Shown here: piece after piece, positions 17,141 to 27,200 of the stretch
Layout: each line of letters begins with the position of its first letter
Position numbering within the stretch: the first letter of the stretch is position 1
Source of the DNA: JAYSSF01 sp043772005
Lineage (GTDB): Bacteria; Patescibacteriota; Gracilibacteria; Absconditabacterales; Absconditicoccaceae
Reading direction: 5' to 3'
DNA: 29,143 bases
Assembly (NCBI GenBank): GCA_043772005.1
Contig: JAYVGP010000011.1
Coordinates: forward strand, 1-29,143
Translations under genes and position numbers: made by a program
The notes under the pieces: generated by a model
The model's database searches: none
Seen by the model: only the letters and a program-made list of their open reading frames with translations
What the model was told of the DNA's origin: nothing

Positions 17141-18196
17141 TTAATCAAACACATCCATATTATTCACCGCATTTTTCTCAAGCTTACTTCTTGTATCATA
17201 ATATTTGATCATCTCCAATGTACTATGACCGGTCGCATTAGCAATATTGATGTAATCTTCCTTGCTATCGAGAGCCAACTCAATAAACGTCTTACGTAGA
17301 CTATGGGGAGTAATTTTTTTGTCAATTCAGCAAATTGCTGCAAGTTTCTTGATCAACTCAAACACATAATCAGTACTGATCGGCTTTGTCAAATCTCATG
17401 TACTATTATTCTTGATAGGGGAGAAGATGTAGTCAGATACTAGTCACATGGTCATCTTGTCTTGTCCCAACTGCATCAGTAATTCATAAATCGAAGAGGG
17501 GAGTGGGATGAGCTTTGTACTTCATCATTTTTGATAGACTGTCAGATGCGGAGTAGAAGAGTCGATATCACTCCGACGAAGTTTCACGACCTCATTACGA
17601 CGCAGACTCATACTCATCAACGCCAACATCAGATAATCTCTGAGTTCTTTGATAGTTGGTAGCGAAACTTCGCCTCCATTATGAATTAAATCAAGATATT
17701 GTTCTTTCTGATAAACCAATAAGCTGACATACTCTGATTTAGTCAGACTATCAGTTGTACTATGTTTGGCAGTTTTGAGCGGTGTAAAAATTTTAGCAGG
17801 ATTCTTGGGATATTGATAGACGGCCATCAGATATTCAAACCAACTACTCACCGCATATGCTTTACGGTTGATAGTTGTAGGATTAAGGACTTTATCAGGA
17901 TTATACTCATCGTACTGATACTGTGTCTTGAGCCAATCCAGGATCTGATGAGAAAGCTGCGGTATGGAGTATATTTGCAGATCACCAATTGTCATCATCC
18001 CCACATACACACAAAAATCTACCGCATCACGACGATACGCACGACGAGTCTGACTACTACGTTTAGTTTCGAGCCAACTGTCAATTAGTGTGCTAATTGG
18101 GGTTTGATGTTCTGGCCCATGTTGTGTAACCCTATGATTTTGGTCTAATATGGCAGGACTATGAATTGCTTTAGTTTCACGATAATTTGATTTCAT
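17141..18196 (-). CDS. Tyrosine recombinase (XerC/XerD-like)
   Basis: A 351-residue integrase-family recombinase. The N-terminal SAM-like core-binding domain (about residues 30-135, with RSSQTRRAYRRD) precedes the catalytic domain with Arg199 (SLRRNEV), His298 and Arg301 (HSLRKTF), His324 (TGHST) and the nucleophile Tyr333 (KYYDT), at the standard His-to-Tyr distance of nine. These enzymes cut and rejoin DNA through a phosphotyrosyl bond. Its start overlaps the folC stop by one base (TAATG), so it is translationally coupled to a housekeeping gene. This favours a Xer-type chromosome-dimer resolvase over a mobile-element integrase; no attachment repeats or tRNA are nearby. It is longer than XerD (298 residues), mostly through an N-terminal leader. 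Confidence 0.92.
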
Positions 18197-19455
18197 TACG
18201 ACAATAGTTTAATAAATGAACTCGCAAGATAAAATGATCAAGTAATTATGATAATATGATTTTGATTTTGATTTATTAAATCAACAATAGTTTTATGATT
18301 AAGCTCTTCCTGGCAGTATATGTATCTGTGATATTCACGACAATATTTCATGATAGAATCTACACTCACGGCACGAATTGGGTAATCTTGTGATAAGTCA
18401 CCAAATTCCGTTGCTAAAATATATATTGCCTTGGGTAGTACAATTTGTAGTACTTGTTCTACGTTCTTATCTTCTTTAAGAGCAAGTATAAATACATATT
18501 TCTGATTGACTCAGAATTTTTCTTCTAATCATTGTATTAAGGCTGACATTTTCTGAGTATTATGAGCTCCATCAATAATAATCATATTTGTTCAGTATTG
18601 AATCTCATGCATCCTAGCTAATAATGGTGAACAATCCCTCATCAACTCAATACTATCAACGTCCTGTTGTATCAATCAAATAGCATATAGGTAGCGTAAA
18701 ACTCAATCCACAACTGACATATTTAGCTGATTGTGTTGTCAGAGAAAGTGTGGCATAAGAGGGTAGTGGTGATTATTATCTACCCAATAAATAGTTCATC
18801 ATTGTTCTTTCACAACTTGATCAATAGTAATATCAATAATAGGTTCTTGATGATAAGTAAAACATGGATTTCATGCATGAACAATCATTGTCTTTTCAGT
18901 AGAAATTTCTTCAAGAGTATCTCATAAGAATTTCTGATGATCATAACCAATACTCGTAATCACACAAATCTTATCGGGTGATTCTACAACATTAGTCGCA
19001 TCCAAACGCCCACCAAGTCAAGTCTCCAATATAGTATATTCTACTCACTCCTGTGCGAAAATATATAACGCAGCCACAATCATAATCTCAAAATAACTTG
19101 GTTTTCATATCTCAAACCAATCAGTGATATCAATAACATCTCTAATTATATTCATATATTGCACAAACAACTCTTCTGAAATCAATTGCCCGTTAATCAT
19201 ACACCTTTCTCTAATATCAAGTATATGCGGCGACATTGTCAGACCCACACGATATCATAGCTTACTCAGACAGTGACTCATCATCCAGCATGTCGTACCT
19301 TTACCACTTGTACCTGCAACATGAATCACCTTATATGAATATTGTGGATTTCAAAGTTGTTTAAGAAAATAACTAACTCTTTTGAGTCCAAGATCAAAAT
19401 TAATTGCATTTCAATATGCAAAAAGCCACTGTTCAATATTAATAATTGAATTCAT
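18196..19455 (-). CDS. folC: Folylpolyglutamate synthase / dihydrofolate synthase
   Basis: A 419-residue Mur-ligase-fold protein. The P-loop is VAGTSGKGTTC (about residues 43-53), with Ser where Asn is usual. SPHILDIRERCMINGQLIS is the FolC omega-loop signature, LETGLGGRLDATN is the conserved GGRxDATN motif, DGAHN lies in the C-terminal domain, and the end HIIIITGSFYLASSF matches the family's VTGSLYL. The Gly of this last motif is TGA, and under the standard code the protein would be cut off there. FolC adds glutamates to folates to keep them in the cell. A lineage unable to make folate would still need it for scavenged folate. It is 6 bases from the upstream amidotransferase-like gene and overlaps the recombinase. 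Confidence 0.94.
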
Positions 19456-19461
19456 AGTTAT

Positions 19462-20031
19462 CTAAAAATATGATCTAAAATATCCTTCAAAATCTCAGCT
19501 CCATGAAGTAGCCTGTCATTTGCTATCTAGCTCTGGATGAAACGATAGTCCATAGTGAGGTCTATTTGTATCTTTAATTATATCAATTCACAATTCAGAC
19601 CTTCCCAGTACATCAAAGTAATCATATATTGATTCATTTTCAATGACAATTCTTTTATGAGCCCTAAATACAGCATATTCTTGTCACCCATATACGATAG
19701 GGTAGTAGTTGCCATGAATTTCTCATATTTTCTTCATCCAAATATAATTTTCATCGGTATCATAACTTGTAGCCAAAACCTCATATCATAAACAAATTCC
19801 CGCTATAGGCTTATTTGTCTGCTTAATCCATGATTTCAAAATATCAAAAATAGGATTACGAGCCCAATATAAACTTCAACCAGTCAATATGATAAGATCA
19901 TAATTCTTAGTAATTCCCGGAGCAAATTGTGTGACTAAATCTTGGTTGTATCATAACTCTTCAATCATGCGCTGAAGTATTATAATAGTACTCACAAGTC
20001 AAAAATTGCCTACAATCAAAACTTTTTTCAT
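19462..20031 (-). CDS. Class-I glutamine amidotransferase-like protein
   Basis: A 189-residue single-domain protein with the class-I (triad) amidotransferase pattern: a GG oxyanion segment (LTGGSLYW, one Gly as TGA), the nucleophile elbow AGICLGYE with Cys80, and FHPELD with His165 and Glu167. The residue after the elbow is Glu where most members have Gln or His. Size fits TrpG/PabA, GatD and GMP-synthase amidotransferase domains. It stands first in a three-gene operon with folC and the recombinase. The folC neighbour suggests PabA (p-aminobenzoate for folate), but no PabB is in the window. Because the partner is not seen, only the domain is assigned. Confidence 0.8.
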
Positions 20032-20081
20032 TTCAATATAATAGTGATAAAAAATATATTCCTATTACGATAATATGAATT

Positions 20082-20110
20082 ATCATAACTAAAATATACC
20101 ATCATTTCAA
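20082..20110 (-). promoter_or_regulatory. Putative promoter of the amidotransferase-folC-recombinase operon
   Basis: On the - strand, TTGAAA (20105-20110), 17 bases, then TATGAT (20082-20087), about 50 bases before ATG 20031. Confidence 0.5.
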
Positions 20111-20120
20111 GTCATTTTTG

Positions 20121-20153
20121 ACATTGATTTTACATTGATTTTACATTGATTGT
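20121..20153. repeat. Three 11-bp tandem repeats between divergent genes
   Basis: ACATTGATTTT occurs twice in direct succession (20121-20131, 20132-20142) and a third copy differs only at the end (20143-20153, ACATTGATTGT). The period of 11 bases is about one helical turn, so a protein could bind all copies on one face. It lies between the divergent promoters of the amidotransferase operon (-) and the membrane protein (+). A perfect TTGACA overlaps its left edge (20118-20123). Confidence 0.6.
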
Positions 20154-20194
20154 ATGTATTCTAGGTCAGAGCTAATAATTCATAACTTACATAT

Positions 20195-21523
20195 ATGTTA
20201 ATTCGATACTATATCACATCATTGATCATTGCAGCAATCATGATTGCAGTTTGACAATCAGTCCGAGCACTTGTACCTGGCATCCTTATGATCATAATGG
20301 CAACTGGTAGTACTCAATCAAACCAAACCAATATTCAATCTTTACAACAGTTTGCTACCGATAATATCATGCTCATATCATGGGTAGCACTAATGATCGG
20401 GGTGAGTTGGCTAATGTATGTATGATGACATGATCTTCTCATCTCTGTCATATGGGTTAGTATCATGACGATTTGAGCATATTATCTTGCCCTAACTATC
20501 AACTACGAGGATGGTATCATCGTCTGGCACCAAGCATCTATTATCTCAATAATAGCAACTAGCGTCATTATTGGTATCTGATTAGTACAACATACTTGAC
20601 AAACACAAGCATTTTGGGGGATTGGCGCAATATATTTTGCTGTTATTGGAGCGATTATGTGATTATATCGAGCCTGTGCTCGTATTTTCTCACTAACACT
20701 ACCCTCTCAGCTATGCGATGAGACGATACTGACACGAGCAATCATCATACCTACAACGATCATCTTTACTACATTATATCACGATATCATACGAGGATGT
20801 GCTACTACACTACTACTCTATCTATCCTATGGATGATTACTATGACAACTATCTCACTACTACTACCCCACCATTAACCATGATGAGATCACTCTTGATC
20901 TTATCCTCAAATGATATAAAACAAACCATATCTCCCACATTACTAATCGATCACGAGTCAATGATATCTTCACCCATATCAGTCAGATCCAACCTATTAT
21001 CAGATCAATCATTCAGCATATACCAGATATCATTATGTTGGGCTCATATGTATATCTCATCACTCATCTTCTCCAATGAGGAATCATGATGTCTGATTTT
21101 ATTGCATATTGCTTAGTATCTATAGGATATGCATCGCTAGGGTATGTATATCAATCCAATTCATCACTACATATTGATACCACAGCACAATCATTTGTAT
21201 TTGGATATTTAGGCATCCTCGCACTTATGATTACTGTATTTGCCTCTGATCCTATGACTGGTAGCGTAATCGGCATTATATGGGTCGTTATTAATGCTCT
21301 CGTTGTAGCACAATACGATCGTCTCCAACTATGAAATTATATGCAGCCACATCATACACAGCGACGGGTACGAGCTAACACGGCAGGAGCAGCTATCATT
21401 ATTTGAGTACTGACACAACTACCGATTGATACTGTAATGATGATTCCTATCATTTTAATTGTGATGGCAATTTTATGATTCACCATAGCGCAATCATACG
21501 CCACCCTAAGAACGATTAAATAA
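20195..21523 (+). CDS. Large polytopic membrane protein of unknown function
   Basis: A 442-residue protein, open throughout if TGA is glycine. It shows roughly ten or more hydrophobic segments. Six or seven fall within residues 1-215, then a hydrophilic, His- and Asn-rich region of about 60 residues (around 220-280, with NRSRVNDIF), then more spans to the C-terminus. There are few charged residues in the membrane parts and no transporter, glycosyltransferase or polymerase motif that I recognise. Its last 18 bases overlap the 3' end of the metallopeptidase gene on the other strand, so the two mRNAs are complementary at their ends. It may belong with the surface-related genes around it, but that is only proximity. 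Confidence 0.75.
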
Positions 21524-22618
21524 CTTATTAAAGTATTCAAACTTCTGTTTTAATTTGGTATTTAATAGAGGGACAAGTGATTTTTGATACCATGATTGAA
21601 AAGTTTCTGCATAATCTTCTTCTGATGCTGTCATCGCATAGTCACTTGCATAGTCTTTCCTCAGACATACATTTCTCCCATCACTAGATGTACAAATAAG
21701 TTCAAAGTTTCCAGTAGTTGTATCTTTGAGATAATAAATATAGTGAGCTATCTCATGATAAACAAGATCTTTAATATGTTGATCAAAACCACTCAGATAT
21801 GACATATCTTCACACACATTGACATTAAAGCTAATACTTACTAGCTTGCCATCTACAAGACGCCCAGTACTCGTACGAGACAGTGTCACTTTCGTTAGTC
21901 CACGTAGTTCACTACACTGCTCAACATAATTAAAATAAATCTTCGAACCAATACTTTCAATATCTGCTTGAGTCAGTATGTTATCTTGTTGCAAACGATA
22001 TAAGGCTTCTCCAACAATCCCACGATATAAGGTACTCATTTCAACTGCTACCTTCTTTGTTGTAACACTCATCTTAAGCACCTGAGCTCTATTTGACACA
22101 GATATCTTTAAATACGGCTGAATAACTGCTGGCACAATATAGCGATTAAGTTTTTTCAACGCTGCAAAATATTTTATACGATAAGTATAGCTTGTACGCA
22201 CTGGATTAGTTGGCTTTGCAGTTCACTGGTATACCTGGTAAAAACGATATTGTAATTGATAAGCCGCTATCTTATATGCACAATATTGAATACTATTACG
22301 GTATGTTGCTGCTGCCTCATGCCACTGTTGATAAGATTGATAATATTCACCTGCTGTCTCTTTACTCAAAGTTAATCAAATCTCTATAAGAGCATCCTGC
22401 ACATTTTGATAGATCTGCATATTTACTGCTGCATCAAACACACACGATCAAGTCAGCATCCTCAGTGCAGTAGGAATTTTTGATCACTGAAATATCTGAC
22501 TTCCATCCATATCCTGTTCTACTTCCCAAGCTTTCATTGTTTCTTGGATTGAATTTGCCCATGTGACACTACATCACAGACACATCATCGCCAATAAAGT
22601 CAGAATATATTTTCTCAT
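21506..22618 (-). CDS. Secreted HExxH zinc metallopeptidase-like protein
   Basis: A 370-residue protein with a signal peptide (hydrophobic core at residues 4-15, possible cleavage after TWA near 21). The C-terminal third has the zinc motif HEIAH (His288, Glu289, His292) in LVYHEIAHYIYY, and 42 residues later a second-helix motif E334DYAE338 that would supply the third zinc ligand, as in gluzincin-type peptidases. Four cysteines between it and HExxH could form disulfides outside the cell. The N-terminal two thirds are helical and rich in Gln, Tyr and Ala with no recognised domain. It should act on proteins outside the membrane; the target is unknown. It is preceded on the same strand by the pilin-like gene. 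Confidence 0.8.
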
Positions 22619-22695
22619 AAGTGTGTGTGTTGATTATAAAAGTAGAATCTACAATAATTTATAGCTATTTTTTATTTTCTACTTTGTATATCATA

Positions 22696-23232
22696 TTACT
22701 CTATAAATATTCTTGCCAATAATCTAAAGATACCATAACTCATTGCAATTACAGCGATACCAATAAAAGCATTTTTAATTGCTTTACCATTATCTTCTTT
22801 GGTACCAAATGCACTCATCGCGTACTGATATCCAGAGTAGATAATAAAGCCAGCTCACACCACCAATCATAAGTTAGATATAAATGTAATCACAATAGAG
22901 CTATAAGCAATAATCGTATCCCAGTTCATCACTCATGTAGCCAATTGTTTAGCTACACCATCTTTACCTTTTGCCAATGTTGATGCTTCTTCATTATATT
23001 TATCCCAAAATTGATGACGATTTCCGTCTTTTTTTACTCATTTAGCCACAGCATCGTATGTTTTAGTTATGTCATCTTTATCTACTTTAGGAATAAGTTC
23101 AAATCAGTTAGTATTTGCTGTTGGTAGATCAGCAATTGTATCTGCCGCCATCACTGAACCAAAAAATCCTATCAACTGAATTGACATAAACATAAGTAAA
23201 GATAGTATTTTAGCAAAACGAATCATAAACAT
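22696..23232 (-). CDS. VirB2/TrbC-like (pilin-type) membrane protein
   Basis: A 178-residue protein with an N-terminal signal peptide (to about Ala28 in SVMAA), an exported polar region of about 75 residues, and two C-terminal hydrophobic helices joined by a short charged loop: FISNLGLVVGAGFIIYSGYQ, then GTKEDNGKAIKNAFIGIAVI. This helix-loop-helix with a Lys-rich turn and AIxNAxIGI start of the second helix is the pattern of VirB2/TrbC-type pilins and of the related small pilin-like proteins common in CPR genomes. In type IV secretion the protein polymerises into a pilus. No other secretion gene is here, so a stand-alone role is equally possible. ATG 23232 is chosen because a strong promoter lies just upstream. 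Confidence 0.65.
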
Positions 23233-23255
23233 CTCATACAATAATAATATATCTT

Positions 23256-23284
23256 ATTATATTGTATTGAGTGATTTTTTGCAA
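23256..23284 (-). promoter_or_regulatory. Strong sigma-70 promoter for the pilin-like gene
   Basis: On the - strand, TTGCAA (23279-23284), exactly 17 bases, then a perfect TATAAT (23256-23261). The ATG follows at 23232, leaving a leader of under 20 bases. The rest of the 23285-23411 spacer shows no gene. Confidence 0.65.
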
Positions 23285-23411
23285 ATCTAGTAATTTTATC
23301 ATATCTTGCTCACTTACATGCATATCATCAGCACAATCATAAGCACATTACTCTTACATCCTTGAATAATAATAGACATCCAACGTCATTATCTCTTAAC
23401 GAATAAAAGCA

Positions 23412-24224
23412 CTACTTCTTAAAAAAGAGCTTAGTAATTTCTCCCATCATTTGAAAACTCACCCAAAATTTAGACCAGTTCTTACGAGGGTCTGACAACA
23501 ATCTCCATACTGACTCAAGCCATAATCTCCTCACTAATCGTGGTGCTCTAGTCTCTCTTCCCGCCCAATAATCAATTGTTGCTCACTGATTACATGCTAT
23601 TACTCAATATTTCTTAAGATTATTACGATGATGATATGACCAAATCTCCTGTCTTGGCACTCCCCTACATACCATCATAATGGTAGTATGATTTGGATTA
23701 CATACAGCTTTCATTTTGTCCCAGTCTCGATCATCCAATGAGTCATTGCTATAGTTTGTGTCTTGAGCATAAGTCCAATTAAATCCATAATTTTCTTGAA
23801 GCCACTCCCCCGCCTTACCAATCAATACTCATTTTTTAGTACCTAATACCTCATCATAAACTCCATAACAAACAAGATTTACTCATCATTTACTCAAATA
23901 ATACTCTAGTAGCGTAATAAAGAAATCAGTTCCATTAAGATTAGTCAAATGAGAGACTCACTGCACCCTGTCAAGCCAATGTGCTACTTTCCACCATGTA
24001 AGTAATGCCGCCCCATCAGGCAAAATGATCGAACTACCAAACAGTGCTTTCTGCCAGACAGGCAGACTACCCAAATCAATTGACTGCAAAAGCTTATGCC
24101 TAATAATAACCGCTCCATATATATAGCTCACAATCGCAAAACCCTCCTCCTCATAGATCTCGCTAATATGTTGGAGGGCTTGCTTCTTATTTCCTTGAAA
24201 TAACTGTTGTGTCAATCAGATCAT
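23412..24224 (-). CDS. WecG/TagA/CpsF-family glycosyltransferase
   Basis: A 270-residue protein with the family's landmarks: LPDGAALLTWW (about residues 72-82; the acidic residue of this motif is the proposed catalytic Asp), TNLNGTDFF, a VCRGVPRQEIW segment (usual form G.P.QE.W), ATIDYWAGRETRAPR and the C-terminal RLWLESVWRLLSDPRK block. These enzymes (GT26) add N-acetylmannosamine or a related sugar to an undecaprenyl-linked GlcNAc in teichoic acid or enterobacterial common antigen synthesis. It has no membrane span and likely sits on the inner membrane face through its basic C-terminus. It follows the giant surface protein gene by 73 bases on the same strand. Confidence 0.92.
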
Positions 24225-24297
24225 ACCTTATAATTTCTCTAAAACTTCAAGTAACGTCGGAACAACAATAAGTAGTCATAAGGGTCTAACTTCGGAT

Positions 24298-27200
24298 TTA
24301 CTTTACCACACTAAGTGACTCAAATAATTCTGTCGCCCCAGGAGGAGGTGATATAAACAATTGTGGATTAGGGACAATACGCAGTGATGCTCACTCAACA
24401 AGAGATTTTTTTCTTTTTACTAATACTGCTGAATCACTAATAACTGAACCCGATCCATTATACCAGTTCTCAATCACAGATCTTCTCGATTTTGATAAAG
24501 CATCAATATTACCACCAATCAAAATACCACGTACTACAAGACGACCATCATCAATCCATCTCTTTGATGAGTCAATATTTGTCAGCCTAGTTGTTCAGTC
24601 ATAACTTATTGCAACAAAGATACCTTCTACTTGCTGCGGGTCTTTTGACAAACTACCTCCAGCAAATGAAATTGTTTGATTAGTAATAAGCATGATATTT
24701 TTAGTCGTAAGATCACCAAATACAATGATTGGAGCATTAGTTGCAATCAAAGTTAAATTAGTAGATGATCTCAATGTATTGGCGCTAGAGAGCTGACTGA
24801 ATCCATAATCACTCACAAACAATGGCTGGCTACCAGTATAGACATATATTTCACGTGTAGGAACTTTGTACAGTATTACTGATGGTGAAGATTGAGCACC
24901 AGATAAATTTTTAAAGGAGTGAGAATAAGTAACTATTTGAGCTTCTTCAGAAGCAAGTTTAGTATACTTCGCAACAAATTGAGAGATAAATTTACTATTA
25001 TTCTGACTATTAACTCCAAGAGTAGATATATAAGTAGGGATTTGAGTATTACGAGCTACTAGATTTCCGTAGGTAGAGTCAAGATTTTGATCAGCAAGTC
25101 TATTTGCAGAAGTATAGAACTTACTAAAATCAGCAGGATCTAATGTCGATAATAGTGATCACTCCTGGATTGTATAAGGAGCAGTCACAATAAATTGATT
25201 CGCGCAGAATCAAGCTGGAGCAGTTTCTTCACCCGTTTTCAGTGTGTATTGATATCATGAAAATGTTTTTACTCCATAAATATCTTCTGTATACGATCAT
25301 TCTTGATTACATTTAGTATACGAGAGTTTTGTCAGACGGATTTCATATTCACCCAATCTACCTTGAGTAACAATATTTGTCATAGGGATAATTTTTGATC
25401 ACTGACTTCCAACAATGCTTGGTCTGATTTGATCAAGAGTGTAGCTATTGACTGATGAGATTATATTTCCAGTATTTTCAATTGTCGAGACTACTGTACC
25501 ATTCGCATTAATAGGGGAAATAGCACTACCCAATATGCCCACTCTCTCATGTACCCATTTATCCGCAGTAGGACTAAACATCTGCAATCAGGTAACTCAA
25601 GTACCTACACATGGAGCCGTAAACTGATAAAGGCTTGTACCAGTACTAGTATCAAAGTTAAATAACTCAAAGGTACACATAGGTACTGACACACCTGGGA
25701 CATATATAATTTTGTTGACGTGCTCAAGCTGGTTACAGATACTAGTAAATCCAGTATTATAAACTGCTCATGAACTCAATACTGTACCTAAATTCCACCA
25801 GAACGGATACTGTTCTCAAGATTGAATTGATGTAACATTTGCATTACTACAGGAGGCAGTCCAGTTACATACTAGTGGAGATCCAAGAGTACAGTCAGTC
25901 TTACAATAGTTATCGTATAGCTTATCATCAAGTGCAAGACCCGTAAATCTGATCAAGCCGCTATCATTATTATTCAATCATGCATCACATTCTTCATTAA
26001 GTTCTTGTACACCATTACCACAAATATTAATTGGGAAAAGCGTATTCTGCTGTATTGTATTTGCAGGACAAGTACTACTTGGCGGAGGGACACAGACATA
26101 GTTGTTACCTCACTGTGCTGATGAAATTAATTCTCATAAGGGATTAAATAATGTCCAATATGAAGTCCATCGAGGTGCTATAAATCTATAAGCAATGTCA
26201 CCAGGATCAAGTGTAGCTAGGGCTCAAGATGACATTGCAGTAAGGATAGTGGGTGGAAGCGCATCATATGATACTCATGTATTCGACTGACGATAAATCC
26301 ACACACAGTTACTACCACTATTAGCATTGGGGTTTTGTGAAATACTATCTTTGATCTTATACTCATAGAAGAAATATCATTTAGCCCCAGGATTGAGTGG
26401 TCTAACAAAATCATACTGTACATATGGACCACATACATATCCTGTAAACGTCTGACCAATAATATTGGTATATGATAAACCATTATTCCTACCAGTATTA
26501 CCAGCAAGTGATGATCCACTTACATTAGTTAGCAATGGATATGAGACACCAGTATTCGAACCAGAGAAGAACGTAATACGAACCTCATTGGTAGCGATTC
26601 TACCAGTAAATGATGATGGTTTAATACAGATATTAGGATGCACTTGATCTACAACACGACTTTGGCTAAGCGCGGTATTACCTGACATACTATAGTTTAA
26701 TTCATATAGATCAATATCTGCTCATACCTGACATCACGGATTACATGTAGGATTTTGCTGACATCATATTGTACTAGGGTAAGTATATTTATTCAGAAGT
26801 CATTGCATTCTACCACCAGTATACGGTCTACCACTTGGATCCGCAAGTGCTCATCCCGTAATTTGTGTAGCTACACAACTAAGTGGGGCTTGCTCACAAA
26901 CACAAGAAGGAGTATCATTCAAAGGGTTTGATATAAGCGATGCTTGTCATGTAATATTAGATCATGGATTAATTCATGTCGTACCATAAGTGCCAGTCCA
27001 TATTTGGAAGCATTGTCTCACACAACTAGGATAAAGGAATGACCCTGATAAAATAGTATTATTACATGTTCTATATTCTGACTCACACCTTGTGATACTA
27101 TCAGATGGTGTGATCAGATTATCGCGTCGAGCAACAATACCGCTACCCTGAGTAATCGTTCCAGTACCCAGGCTTGGAGGTAGTGCACAGCTTGGTAATC

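Noticed and set aside
17141..18196. Integrase of a mobile island
   Set aside because: The gene overlaps folC in an operon and has no flanking direct repeats, tRNA or phage/plasmid genes; a Xer role is simpler.
18196..20031. MurT/GatD lipid II amidation pair
   Set aside because: The Mur-ligase-like protein has FolC signatures (SPHILDIRER, GGRLDATN, DGAHN) and lacks the MurT pattern.
20121..20153. CRISPR array
   Set aside because: The repeats are 11 bases long and directly contiguous, without spacers or cas genes.
22696..23232. Part of a type IV secretion locus
   Set aside because: Only a single pilin-like protein is seen; no VirB4, VirB6, VirD4 or relaxase gene is in the window.
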